Assembly (NCBI GenBank): GCA_016719015.1
Contig: JADKAZ010000001.1
Location: 310,001 to 374,000 of the forward strand
Length of the DNA stretch: 64,000 nucleotides
DNA from: Chitinophagaceae bacterium
GTDB taxonomy: Bacteria > Bacteroidota > Bacteroidia > Chitinophagales > Chitinophagaceae
Direction: 5' to 3'
The position numbers were made by a program, and so were the translations under genes. Positions 8,261 to 16,418 of the stretch are shown here, one piece after another; within the stretch, counting starts at the first letter, position 1, and each line of letters opens with the position of its first letter. Under the pieces are notes generated by a model that was not told where the DNA came from, did no database searches, and worked only from the letters and a program-made list of their open reading frames with translations.

Positions 8261-9331
8261 TTAGTCGGTGTGTTTCGGTTGGTAAATTTCAATCCGATCA
8301 GAAAGAATTTTTTGCTCAAATATTTTTACACCATGATTTAGGACCGGTGCATGAAGACCATTATTACCCTGAGCTTGCCGAAGGGCTAATTCTTCATTAT
8401 TAATTATTCTGGCTTCGTCCCATACCCCGGCATCAATAAAAGATTGCAGCAGCATGGCTCCGCCTTCTACCATCACACTTTGTATTTTCAAATCGTACAA
8501 AGCCATCATCAACTGCTCAACTATGTTTTTGTCTTTTTCTAATTTATAATATTGTACATTTTTATTTGCTTCCTGCTTCACTGAATTAAAGATGATAGTT
8601 TTTACTTCCCCATTAAATATTTTCAATGAAGTTGGCAATCGCAAATTCATATCAAGTATCAATCGTATTGGTGATTTACCCGGCCATAATCTTGTTGTCA
8701 ACTCAGGATTATCCAACAAGGCCGTGTTTGTTCCAACAAGAATAGCAGCTTCTTCGCTTCGCCACTGGTGAACAAGGCGATTTGAGTATTCGTTGCTGAT
8801 TAGTAGCCGAAGCCCTTCTGCTCCTGCAAAAGGGGCAATAAACCCATCCGCCGTTTCCGCCCATTTCAAAATAATATAAGGTCGTTGCTGTGTATGAAAA
8901 GTAAAGAACCGTTTATTTAATTCTTTGCAATCCGATTCAAGTAGTCCAACCTCCACATCCAATCCCGCTGCTTTAAGTTTCTCAATGCCCTTTCCATTTA
9001 CTTGCGCAAAAGGATCTCTGCAGCCGATTATAACTTTTGGAATTTTGCATTGAATTATCAAATCTGTACAAGGTGGCGTTTTCCCAATATGAGAACAGGG
9101 CTCTAATGTAACATACAGGGTAGATTGAGAAATGAGATGCTTATCTTCTTTTCTTACAGATCGAATACAATTAACTTCTGCATGTGCTTCGCCATATTTT
9201 TGATGCCAGCCTTCACCAATTATCCTGTCATTATATACCAGGACCGCCCCCACCATTGGATTTGGAGCAACATGACCTTTCCCAAGCTTTGCTAATTCAA
9301 GGCAGCGTTGCATATTGTGGTCATGTAACAT
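8261..9331 (-). CDS. ribD: Bifunctional riboflavin biosynthesis deaminase/reductase RibD
   Basis: Catalyses the second and third steps of riboflavin synthesis. 356 aa from ATG 9331, chosen because MLHDHNMQRCLELAKLG matches the family N-terminus; the longer frame to 9478 runs into prmC. Residues 1-145: zinc deaminase with HAEVN and the PCSHIGKTPPC zinc cysteines, plus GAVLVYNDRIIGEG. Residues 150-356: reductase with LKWAETADGFIAP and SVMVEGGAMLLQSF. Near the C-terminus the stretch ALRQAQG is encoded by an interspersed palindromic repeat (8367-8385), an apparent insertion in a loop before HAPVLNHG. Divergent from prmC with 35 bp between start codons. Confidence 0.93.
   Translation of the reverse strand: MLHDHNMQRCLELAKLGKGHVAPNPMVGAVLVYNDRIIGEGWHQKYGEAHAEVNCIRSVRKEDKHLISQSTLYVTLEPCSHIGKTPPCTDLIIQCKIPKVIIGCRDPFAQVNGKGIEKLKAAGLDVEVGLLESDCKELNKRFFTFHTQQRPYIILKWAETADGFIAPFAGAEGLRLLISNEYSNRLVHQWRSEEAAILVGTNTALLDNPELTTRLWPGKSPIRLILDMNLRLPTSLKIFNGEVKTIIFNSVKQEANKNVQYYKLEKDKNIVEQLMMALYDLKIQSVMVEGGAMLLQSFIDAGVWDEARIINNEELALRQAQGNNGLHAPVLNHGVKIFEQKILSDRIEIYQPKHTD
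8367..8385. repeat. Palindromic repeat inside ribD
   Basis: CCCTGAGCTTGCCGAAGGG, with arms CCCT/AGGG and CTTGCCGAAG-type interior. It is the widespread Bacteroidota repeat CCTTCGnCAAGCTCAGG read on the other strand; another copy is at 13898-13920. Here it is translated in frame as ALRQAQG. Confidence 0.7.
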
Positions 9332-9333
9332 AA

Positions 9334-9362
9334 TTGGCGCAAAAGTAAATGAATTAAGTTTG
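9334..9362 (+). promoter_or_regulatory. Candidate prmC promoter
   Basis: TTG at 9334-9336, 18 bp spacer, then TAAGTTTG at 9355-9362, close to the Bacteroidota consensus TTTG-n19-TAnnTTTG. The ATG at 9367 is only 4 bases further, so transcription probably starts at or very near the start codon. Confidence 0.5.
9340..9347 (-). promoter_or_regulatory. Candidate ribD -7 box
   Basis: On the minus strand TACTTTTG, an exact TAnnTTTG match, ends 8 bases before the ribD ATG at 9331. No clear TTG is found at the -33 distance. It sits inside the spacer of the opposing prmC promoter. Confidence 0.45.
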
Positions 9363-9366
9363 CGGC

Positions 9367-10221
9367 ATGACGATACAGGAAGCCACTTATTTCTTGTTGA
9401 ATAAACTCCGCAGCATTTACCCGGAAGGTGAAGCAAGCCAGGTAACTGATTGGGTACTCGAACACCTGACCGGGTCAAAGAAGGCTGAACGAATGTTGTA
9501 TAAAAGTTCTGACATCACTCACAAAGAAGAAGAGCAACTGAAACAATATGCTGAGAGGTTGCTGCAACATGAACCAGTTCAGTATGTATTAAACGAAGCA
9601 TGGTTTGGCGGGCAGAAATTCTATGTTGATAAAAACGTACTGATACCAAGACCTGAAACAGAAGAACTGGTGGAGTGGGTTATTTCAAACTCTAAGTCCC
9701 TTGTTGATGAACCGAAAATATTGGATATTGGTAGTGGTAGCGGCTGCATACCTATTTCACTTAAAAAAAAGATACAAAGAGCAGAAGTATGGAGTTGCGA
9801 TATAAGCCAGGAAGCATTAGCAGTTGCGAAAAAAAATGCTCTAACCCTCGGAACTGATATTAACTTTATCCAACTTGATTTTCTTGATAGTAACAACTGG
9901 AAACAGCTCCCATCGTTTGATATTATTGTAAGCAATCCACCCTATGTTCCCGTAAAAGATAAAGAACAAATGCAATTGAATGTGCTGCACTATGAACCTG
10001 CAACAGCTTTGTTCGTTCCCGATAACGATCCGTTGATTTTTTACAAAGCCATAGCAGAATTTGGAAAACTTCATCTCAGCAAATCAGGAAGCATATTTAC
10101 GGAAATCCATGAAAGTCTGGGTGAAAAAACACTGGCTGTATTTACATCGGCCGGCTACACAACTGAATTAAAAAAAGATATGCAACAAAAAGACCGGATG
10201 ATCAGATCCGGTCTTATATAA
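9367..10221 (+). CDS. prmC: Peptide chain release factor N5-glutamine methyltransferase
   Basis: Methylates the Gln of the GGQ motif in release factors, needed for efficient termination. 284 aa, the usual length. N-terminal helical domain (1-85), then the PrmC linker VLIPRPETEELVEW, SAM-binding motif ILDIGSGSGCIPI, and the catalytic VSNPPYVP motif near residue 195. The 3' end contains a perfect 9-bp inverted repeat that serves as terminator for the convergent exbD gene. Confidence 0.95.
   Translation: MTIQEATYFLLNKLRSIYPEGEASQVTDWVLEHLTGSKKAERMLYKSSDITHKEEEQLKQYAERLLQHEPVQYVLNEAWFGGQKFYVDKNVLIPRPETEELVEWVISNSKSLVDEPKILDIGSGSGCIPISLKKKIQRAEVWSCDISQEALAVAKKNALTLGTDINFIQLDFLDSNNWKQLPSFDIIVSNPPYVPVKDKEQMQLNVLHYEPATALFVPDNDPLIFYKAIAEFGKLHLSKSGSIFTEIHESLGEKTLAVFTSAGYTTELKKDMQQKDRMIRSGLI
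10187..10214 (-). terminator. Intrinsic terminator of exbB-exbD, inside the 3' end of prmC
   Basis: AGACCGGAT (10191-10199) and ATCCGGTCT (10206-10214) form a perfect 9-bp stem with a 6-nt loop. On the minus strand the stem is followed by TTTTTG, so it terminates leftward transcription from exbD, whose stop lies 25 bp upstream. It is within the last codons of prmC. Confidence 0.6.
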
Positions 10222-10238
10222 CTTGATGTTCGTTTACA

Positions 10239-10640
10239 CTAATCAACCCTTGCCACTACTTTGGCAGTATCTCTTTTTGCAATCCGCATGATGCGGAAAA
10301 CTTCACCATAATATGCGGCAGTGTCAGCATTAATAACAACCGTCGGGGTATCTACAAAGGCTTTGTACTTTCTGATCTCATTTCGAAGCATTGAATCAAA
10401 GATGGCTGATTCTATTTTAGTGGTACCAATAAAATATTCCTGGTCCTTATTAATGGAAACCATGATATTCTGTTTGGCTTTAGTGTCCTTTGTTCCCCTG
10501 GGCAGTCCAACCTTTACTACATTGGGGTTCGCCATGGTAGCCACAATAAGGAAGAACATCAGCAAGATGAACAGGATATCATTCAGCGAGTCGGTGAAAA
10601 CCTCGCCGGATTCTCCTTTATGTTTTTTTCTGAATTTCAT
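10239..10640 (-). CDS. exbD: ExbD/TolR-family biopolymer transport protein
   Basis: 133 aa. One N-terminal transmembrane segment (ILFILLMFFLIVATM, residues about 19-36) preceded by the conserved Asp in EVFTDSLNDILF, then a periplasmic domain typical of ExbD (VVINADTAAYYGEVFRIM). Partner of the ExbB proton channel encoded just upstream (9-bp gap); together they energise TonB- or Tol-type outer membrane processes with the proton gradient. No TonB gene is adjacent. Confidence 0.92.
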   Translation of the reverse strand: MKFRKKHKGESGEVFTDSLNDILFILLMFFLIVATMANPNVVKVGLPRGTKDTKAKQNIMVSINKDQEYFIGTTKIESAIFDSMLRNEIRKYKAFVDTPTVVINADTAAYYGEVFRIMRIAKRDTAKVVARVD

Positions 10641-10649
10641 TCGTATAGT

Positions 10650-11345
10650 TTAGTGGGTAGGTTCTTGTAAAATATCCAGGAAGTCTGCCGAAGCGGCTTC
10701 CATGGTATTAGAGGTCTTATCTATCTGGGTATTCAGGTAGCTGTAGCCAAGAAAAGCAACGAGTCCGATAACAAGACCTGTAATAGAAGTGATAAGTTTA
10801 GTATAGATACCACCAGAAATGGTGCTCACTTCAAATTCATTCGAAGTGGTGATGCTGGAAAACATCTGCATCAATCCCATCAGCGTTCCTACAAACCCGA
10901 AAATGGGTGCTGCTTTTGAAACAACGGATAACACACCCAGGTTTTTCTCCAACTTATACATTTCAAGAGTACCAACATTGTCCATACTCTTTTCTATACT
11001 ATCAAGCGGTTTACCGATGCGTTGAATGCCTTTATCAATGATTCGGGCAACAGGTGTATTATTATTCTTTGCAAAATTTCTTGCTGCGGTTACATTACCA
11101 CTCACAATATTATCCCGGATAATATTCATAAAGTTTCCATCAATCTTTCCGGCATTGCGGATGGCGATGGATCGTTCTGCAAAAACATAAACGGCGGCAA
11201 TAAGCATAACAGCCAGTGGAATCATAATCCAGCCACCTGTCATGAGCAATTCGCCAAATCCTAAAAAACCATCTCCGTTTTTGTCGCCGGCCACTTTTTT
11301 TATAACCTGGGTGGCAGTGTCGGCAATTTGTAAAAGGTCAATCAT
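10650..11345 (-). CDS. exbB: MotA/TolQ/ExbB-family proton channel
   Basis: 231 aa inner-membrane protein. Three membrane segments: WIMIPLAVMLIAAVYVFAE near residue 35, FGFVGTLMGLMQMFS near 150 and LITSITGLVIGLVAFLGY near 190, as in ExbB/TolQ. AAPIFGFVGTLMGLMQMF is the family signature. A short N-terminal leader with a GDKNGDG acidic stretch precedes the first segment. Operon with exbD downstream. Confidence 0.92.
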   Translation of the reverse strand: MIDLLQIADTATQVIKKVAGDKNGDGFLGFGELLMTGGWIMIPLAVMLIAAVYVFAERSIAIRNAGKIDGNFMNIIRDNIVSGNVTAARNFAKNNNTPVARIIDKGIQRIGKPLDSIEKSMDNVGTLEMYKLEKNLGVLSVVSKAAPIFGFVGTLMGLMQMFSSITTSNEFEVSTISGGIYTKLITSITGLVIGLVAFLGYSYLNTQIDKTSNTMEAASADFLDILQEPTH

Positions 11346-11501
11346 AATTTTTTTCTTTAGGTGTAAAAGTAGGGCTTGCCCGATAATTTGATTTTATCTA
11401 TTATCAACACTTGTCAATAATAATTTCCTTGAACGTGAAAAATAATGCCACGTTGTACAGCGTTGGGAAGTTTTAGAGTTATTTAACAGGTTACAGGAAT
11501 T

Positions 11502-11555
11502 AAAAAAGCTCAATAAATTTTGACACCAGTGTGGTTGTTGCAAAACTTATTGAGC
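11502..11555 (-). terminator. Intrinsic terminator of the SPFH gene
   Basis: GCTCAATAAATTTTG (11508-11522) pairs with CAAAACTTATTGAGC (11541-11555), 14 of 15 positions, with an 18-nt loop. Read on the minus strand the stem ends in GC followed by TTTTTT. It lies 25 bp after the stop of the leftward SPFH gene. The rest of the 235-bp gap 11346-11580 shows no other structure. Confidence 0.7.
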
Positions 11556-11580
11556 CCGAAACTCTTTACCAGTAAAGCTT

Positions 11581-12525
11581 TTATGAACCTTTTGTTCCGG
11601 CTTGCTTCACCATTAATGCCTGAATCTGTTTCATAGTGCCTTCCATTCCATCAGGACTGCCATCCAGGAATATCACATTGCCTTTGCCGTATTCTGCAAA
11701 GTTCTTAATGGCTTCTGTCCACATGCTGAATAATATTACATTGGTATCAAGGTTGGCCTGCTTCATTTGTTCAGCAGCTTCAGACATACCTGCTGCCACT
11801 TCTTTCCGGAACAGTGCCACACCCTGCCCACGGAGACGGGCTGCTTCTTTTTCTGCTTCAGCAGCAATTTTGGTGGCATTACCATCAGCTTCTGCCGATT
11901 TTGTTTTAGTAATCAGTAAGGCCTGGCCTTCATTCTCGGCAGCAGCCTTCAGGTTGTTGCTTGCCACAACTTTACTCATTGAGTCAAGTATCACTTTATC
12001 AAACGTTATATCGTTAATCTGCAAATCCTGTAAGTGATAGCCCCACTCTTCTAATGAAAGATCAACTTCTACTTTAACGTACTGAACTATTTCCCGCCTC
12101 AAACCCAATACTTCAGCCTGTCGTTTGGTAGCTACAAAAGACCTTATATTACCTTCAATAGTTTTTATAAGGGCTTGCATAAGATCTCTGTCGGCAATAA
12201 ACTTAAAAGCCACTTTTTTTATGGTGTCTTCTTCTGCATTCTGTACAGAATATAACAACATACTTTTAAAATATACATTGGCCTGGTCCAGTGTTACCGC
12301 CTGGAACTCTAGTTCTACAGACCGGTTCTGAATTGAAACCTTCTTTGCAACGGTTTCCAGAATGGGTATTTTAATATTCAACCCGGGCCGTACAATACGC
12401 CGGTATTTACCGAACATAGTAATAACGCCTATATAACCCTGGTTGATGGTAAATAGTGAACCGAAAAAAATAATTGCCAAAATAATGGCCCACCAGTATT
12501 CAGAAAACATTTTTGCAAAATCCAT
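11581..12525 (-). CDS. SPFH/Band 7 (stomatin/prohibitin-type) membrane protein
   Basis: 314 aa from ATG 12525 (MDFAKMFSEYWW), which precedes a single N-terminal membrane segment (AIILAIIFFGSLFTI); the frame extends further upstream but into pepT. The SPFH domain follows: GVITMFGKYRRIVRPGLN, then KVSIQNRSVELE. Residues about 200-260 form an Ala/Glu-rich coiled coil (AEADGNATKIAAEAEKEAARL). Such proteins form large membrane-bound rings and affect membrane microdomains and protease access. The gene lies 28 bp after pepT and ends in a strong terminator. Confidence 0.9.
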   Translation of the reverse strand: MDFAKMFSEYWWAIILAIIFFGSLFTINQGYIGVITMFGKYRRIVRPGLNIKIPILETVAKKVSIQNRSVELEFQAVTLDQANVYFKSMLLYSVQNAEEDTIKKVAFKFIADRDLMQALIKTIEGNIRSFVATKRQAEVLGLRREIVQYVKVEVDLSLEEWGYHLQDLQINDITFDKVILDSMSKVVASNNLKAAAENEGQALLITKTKSAEADGNATKIAAEAEKEAARLRGQGVALFRKEVAAGMSEAAEQMKQANLDTNVILFSMWTEAIKNFAEYGKGNVIFLDGSPDGMEGTMKQIQALMVKQAGTKGS

Positions 12526-12553
12526 GATATAAAATTTAAACTGTAAGTTACGA

Positions 12554-13801
12554 TTAACTTTTTTCTTCGCAGACTTGCACCAGGTGTACCATTGTTTCCA
12601 CGGCCTTATGCATATCCTGCACACTGATCCATTCCAATTTTGAATGGATGGCTTGTTCACCGGCAAATAGGTTGGGACAAGGCAATCCCATAAACGATAA
12701 ACGGCTACCATCGGTACCGCCGCGGATACTTTCCATTTTCAACTCCAGTCCGGCTCTTTTTATTGCTTCTTTCGCATAGTCCACCACATGTGGATTTACA
12801 TCCAGCACTTCCTTCATATTCCGGTATTGCTCTGTCACATGAAATTCAAATGATGCTTTAGGATAAGTCCGTAATCTTTCTTCTATCTGAGTTTTAAGAT
12901 AATCCTCTTTTTTAATCAATCCATCTGTTTCAAAATCACGGATAATAAAATCAATTGTGCATTTTTCTGCAATCCCATCCACCCTTACCGGGTGAATAAA
13001 ACCTCGTTTACCATCCGTTGATTCAGGCGATAGCCGGTCTTTGGGTAATGCTGCCAATATTTCGCCGGCAATTTTCATTGCATTAATCATCTTATCCTTT
13101 GCATAGCCGGGATGTGCTATTACACCATGAATTACCACTTGCACCCCATCCGCACTAAATGTTTCATCTTCTAACGAGCCAGCCTCGCCGCCGTCTAAGG
13201 TATATCCAAAATCAGCTCCTAATTTTTTCATGTCCACATGAGCCACACCTCTTCCCACTTCTTCATCAGGTGTAAACAGAATTTTTATTTCTCCGTGTTG
13301 AACATCTTTGTTGTTCATTAAATAATTAGCCAGATCCATTATTTCTGCCACACCCGCCTTATCATCGGAACCAAGCAATGTAGTACCAGATGCCGTGATG
13401 ATATCGTTGCCAATTTGTGTTTTCAGATACGGGTATTCACTTACCCGAAGGACCTGTGAGGTATCATCAGGCAAAACAATATCCTGCCCCTGGTAATTTG
13501 TATGCAATATTGGCTTCACCCCTGTTCCGCTGCAATCGGGTGCCGTGTCCACATGAGCACAAAAACAAATCACCGGTACTTTTTTATTAGTAGTAGATGG
13601 AATAGTGGCATATACATAACCCCATTCATCCAGATGGGCATCGGCTATACCCATCTGCTTTAATTCTTCCGCCAATATTTTACTCAAATCTTTCTGCTTT
13701 TCTGTAGAAGGAAAAGAAGATGATTGAGGGTCACTTTGTGTGTCGATTTGCACATACCGCTGAAATCGTTCTGCTGCGGTAAACTTGTAGTTTTCAAACA
13801 T
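12554..13801 (-). CDS. pepT: Peptidase T (tripeptide aminopeptidase)
   Basis: Removes N-terminal residues from tripeptides; cytosolic M20B zinc peptidase. 415 aa, full length. Zinc-site motifs: FCAHVDTAPDCSG (His, then catalytic Asp), GSDDKAG (bridging Asp), TPDEEVGRG (catalytic Glu and ligand), DGGEAGSLEDETFSADG, and the last ligand His in GEQAIHSKLEW. RGGTDGSRLSFMGLP is also diagnostic. Confidence 0.95.
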   Translation of the reverse strand: MFENYKFTAAERFQRYVQIDTQSDPQSSSFPSTEKQKDLSKILAEELKQMGIADAHLDEWGYVYATIPSTTNKKVPVICFCAHVDTAPDCSGTGVKPILHTNYQGQDIVLPDDTSQVLRVSEYPYLKTQIGNDIITASGTTLLGSDDKAGVAEIMDLANYLMNNKDVQHGEIKILFTPDEEVGRGVAHVDMKKLGADFGYTLDGGEAGSLEDETFSADGVQVVIHGVIAHPGYAKDKMINAMKIAGEILAALPKDRLSPESTDGKRGFIHPVRVDGIAEKCTIDFIIRDFETDGLIKKEDYLKTQIEERLRTYPKASFEFHVTEQYRNMKEVLDVNPHVVDYAKEAIKRAGLELKMESIRGGTDGSRLSFMGLPCPNLFAGEQAIHSKLEWISVQDMHKAVETMVHLVQVCEEKS

Positions 13802-13841
13802 ATTTTTTCTTTTGGGGTATGTAATATACAGAAAAGAAAAT

Positions 13842-13920
13842 GCCTACCGAAAGGCAGGCAGGGTTTGCAGCTAATGAAACTACAAACCACTCACTATCCT
13901 TCGACAAGCTCAGGATGACG
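13842..13920. repeat. Two different palindromic repeats side by side
   Basis: GCCTACCGAAAGGCAGGC at 13842-13859 (also related to 43916-43935) and CCTTCGACAAGCTCAGGATGACG at 13898-13920 (same family as the copy inside ribD). They fill most of the 125-bp gap between the FKBP isomerase and pepT genes. Translations of this gap contain the typical FDKLRMT string, a marker of this repeat rather than a gene. Confidence 0.7.
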
Positions 13921-13926
13921 AATATT

Positions 13927-14382
13927 TTATGGCATTATTATCAACGGACTGGCGCCAACGATTTCTACCAGTTCCAGATCAAATATCAAATCCTGACCAG
14001 CCAATGGATGATTGGCATCCAGCATTACAACAGCATCTTTAATCTCAACAACTGTTACCTGGAATTGATGGCCTTCCTGGTCACTCATGCCCAAGGGCAT
14101 ACCTATCTCTATTTCCATATCTTTTGGAAACCGATCTTTTGGCATTTCGATTACCATTTCCGGATTTCTTGGACCATAGGCTTCCTCAACTGGGATATTG
14201 ACAGTTTTCTTTTCGCCAACTTTCATTCCTGTCACACCTTCATCAAAGCCCTTGATGACTTGTCCGCTACCTACTTCAAACTCCAGCGGTTCCCGACCTG
14301 CTGATGAATCAAACGTTTCTCCGGAAGTTAATTTGCCATGATAATGAACTTTAATTTTATCACCACTTTTTACCTGCGACAT
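13927..14382 (-). CDS. FKBP-type peptidyl-prolyl isomerase, SlyD-like
   Basis: 151 aa from ATG 14382 (MSQVKSGDKIKVHYHG), where family homology begins; the frame is open for 22 more codons upstream. FKBP domain with inserted-flap (IF) region as in SlyD: VHYHGKLTSGETFDSS, the conserved VIKGFDEGVTGMKVGEKK, and the NHPLAGQDLIFDLELVEI end. Isomerises Xaa-Pro bonds and chaperones folding in the cytosol. The His-rich metal tail of E. coli SlyD is absent. Confidence 0.92.
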   Translation of the reverse strand: MSQVKSGDKIKVHYHGKLTSGETFDSSAGREPLEFEVGSGQVIKGFDEGVTGMKVGEKKTVNIPVEEAYGPRNPEMVIEMPKDRFPKDMEIEIGMPLGMSDQEGHQFQVTVVEIKDAVVMLDANHPLAGQDLIFDLELVEIVGASPLIIMP

Positions 14383-14522
14383 AATATTTTGTTTTAAATG
14401 ATTGATTTTTCCTAAAAACAGGGTTGCAAGGTAGGCCAAAACAGCCAATGCAACCGTTTAAATATTTGAAACTGTCTGAGTAGATATTTTCAGTATTTTA
14501 CTCTTTGATTTAAATCATAAAA

Positions 14523-15803
14523 ATGAAACTGATCAAACTCTTGCTCCCCGTTTTTTTAATTGTTACCTGCTGTTCTGCACAAAAACCAACTGCCGAATTT
14601 TCAGATTATAAACCAACTAAAATTTTATCTGGTGCAGACAGGATTGATGTTTATATGCCTTTGATAAAAGGAAGAACAGTTGGTATTTTTGCTAACCAGA
14701 CTTCGATGGTTGGCACTACACACCTGGTGGACACACTGATGCAGCTGGGCATTGAGATCAAAGTAATATTTGGACCTGAACATGGCTTTCGTGGCACTGC
14801 TGATGCTGGTGAAAAAGTAGGTAACTATATTGATGAGAGAACAGGAATTCCTGTCGTATCCCTTTATGGAAGCAAAAGAAGGCCTTCGGAAGAAGATGTA
14901 AAAGATGTTGACCTTCTCATTTTTGATATTCAGGATGTGGGAGTTCGCTTTTATACATTTATTTCTTCGCTTGAAGAATTTATGGAGGCCGCTTTTGAAT
15001 TGGGCAAACCATTGATGATTCTTGACAGACCCAATCCCAATGGTCATTACGTAGACGGGCCTGTGCTGGACCTGAAATACAGATCCTTTGTCGGACGTCA
15101 GCCGGTTCCGATTGTTTATGGAATGACAATAGCTGAGTATGCCATGATGATGGCCGGGGAAAAATGGTTAAGCGAAAAAGCCAATGCAAAATATGCTTAT
15201 TATAGACATGCTGAAAATTCAGCGGATACTCCCTTTCATTTTCAGATAATCAAATGCGCAGGTTATGATCACAAAACAAAATATGTGCTTCCGGTGAAAC
15301 CTTCACCCAATCTTCCCAATATTCAATCTATTTATTTGTATCCATCAACTTGTTTTTTTGAAGGAACAGTACTGAGTGAAGGAAGAGGAACCAATAAGCA
15401 ATTCCAGGTGTTTGGACATCCGTCATTACCCAAAAATCTATATTCATTTACTCCGAATCCCAATGAAGGGGCGAAGAGTTCAAAATTGTATGGACAGGTT
15501 TGTTACGGCTGGGACTTATCCGGCACACCGGAAGAAGTGCTGAAAAAAGTAGATAATAAAGTGCAACTTAAATGGCTGATAGAAGCCTATAAATTATTCC
15601 CCGACAAAGAAAAATTCTTCCTCTTATCCAAATCAGGAAAGATGGAGGAATCATTCTTCAATAAGCTGGCTGGCAATAATGAATTATGGCAACAATTAAA
15701 AGCCGGAAAAAGCGAACAGGAAATAAGAAGAACCTGGGAACCAAAGCTCAGTGATTTTAAAAAAATCAGGAAGAAGTATTTACTTTACCCGGATTTTGAA
15801 TAA
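14523..15803 (+). CDS. namZ: NamZ-type exo-beta-N-acetylmuramidase (DUF1343) lipoprotein
   Basis: 426 aa. Lipoprotein signal (LLLPVFLIVTCC, lipobox Cys about 18-19). The DUF1343 family signatures are complete: VGIFANQTSMVG, FGPEHGFRGTADAG, SLYGSKRRPSEEDV, DIQDVGVRFYTFISS, ILDRPNPNG and SEGRGTNKQFQVFG. The family was renamed NamZ after work on B. subtilis YbbC and Tannerella homologues that release terminal MurNAc from peptidoglycan fragments, so a role in cell-wall sugar recycling is inferred. Ends one base before the stop of the convergent response regulator. Confidence 0.88.
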   Translation: MKLIKLLLPVFLIVTCCSAQKPTAEFSDYKPTKILSGADRIDVYMPLIKGRTVGIFANQTSMVGTTHLVDTLMQLGIEIKVIFGPEHGFRGTADAGEKVGNYIDERTGIPVVSLYGSKRRPSEEDVKDVDLLIFDIQDVGVRFYTFISSLEEFMEAAFELGKPLMILDRPNPNGHYVDGPVLDLKYRSFVGRQPVPIVYGMTIAEYAMMMAGEKWLSEKANAKYAYYRHAENSADTPFHFQIIKCAGYDHKTKYVLPVKPSPNLPNIQSIYLYPSTCFFEGTVLSEGRGTNKQFQVFGHPSLPKNLYSFTPNPNEGAKSSKLYGQVCYGWDLSGTPEEVLKKVDNKVQLKWLIEAYKLFPDKEKFFLLSKSGKMEESFFNKLAGNNELWQQLKAGKSEQEIRRTWEPKLSDFKKIRKKYLLYPDFE

Positions 15804-16418
15804 TTATATTAGTTGAAGCTGGGTAGCCATTCTGACAAGAGAGGCTGTATTTTTTGCATTCAGTTTCGCCAATAAATTTTTCCGATGGGTATCTACCGTA
15901 GCGGTACTTATAAAGAGCTTCTGTCCAATTACATTATTTGTCATCCCTTCAGCAATCAGTTCCAGCACTTCTTTTTCCCTGCGGGTAAGGATAATATGGG
16001 TTGCTTCGTTTTTTTGTAATGTTTTGGAAGCTTCATCGCTAAAATAAATTTTCCCTTTGGCTACCGTTTCAATGGCTTCCATTAATTCTGTTTGCGAAGC
16101 ATTCTTTAGTACATAACCCGAAGCTCCGCTATCCATCATCTTTTGTATAAAACTTAACTGGTTGAATGTGCTTAAGCCGATAATAAAGATGGAAGGATAT
16201 TTTTCTTTTACTTGCTTGCATAGATCAATACCACTTTTATCAGGCAGATTTATATCCATCAGAATTACATCCGGCTGTTGCTGTTGTAAAAAAGCCAGGC
16301 AGGAAACGGCATTAGTGGCATGACCAGACCACTCAATACTCTTTTCATTTTGGAGTAAGGAATGAATCCCCTCAATCACCATATAATGGTCATCAACAAT
16401 AAAAACTTTTATAATCAT
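15804..16418 (-). CDS. NarL/LuxR-family response regulator (module A)
   Basis: 204 aa. Receiver domain 1-120 with the acidic pair in VFIVDDHYMV, phosphoacceptor Asp in ILMDINLPDKSG (about residue 56), and the switch Ser/Lys (LSTF, YVLKNAS). LuxR-type helix-turn-helix 140-204: LTRREKEVLELIAEGMTNNVIGQKL and VDTHRKNLLAKL. Abuts the kinase gene with no spacer. Candidate targets are the adjacent rightward exported genes, based on divergent arrangement and a shared upstream motif. Paralogue of the regulator at 30749. Confidence 0.93.
   Translation of the reverse strand: MIIKVFIVDDHYMVIEGIHSLLQNEKSIEWSGHATNAVSCLAFLQQQQPDVILMDINLPDKSGIDLCKQVKEKYPSIFIIGLSTFNQLSFIQKMMDSGASGYVLKNASQTELMEAIETVAKGKIYFSDEASKTLQKNEATHIILTRREKEVLELIAEGMTNNVIGQKLFISTATVDTHRKNLLAKLNAKNTASLVRMATQLQLI

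Noticed and set aside
9331..9478. N-terminal extension of RibD up to 9478
   Set aside because: It would overlap prmC by over 100 bp and has no RibD homology; ATG 9331 fits the family start and the -7 box.
13840..14304. Plus-strand frame starting MPTERQAGFAANE with FDKLRMT
   Set aside because: The N-terminal part translates the palindromic repeats and the rest is antisense to the FKBP gene.
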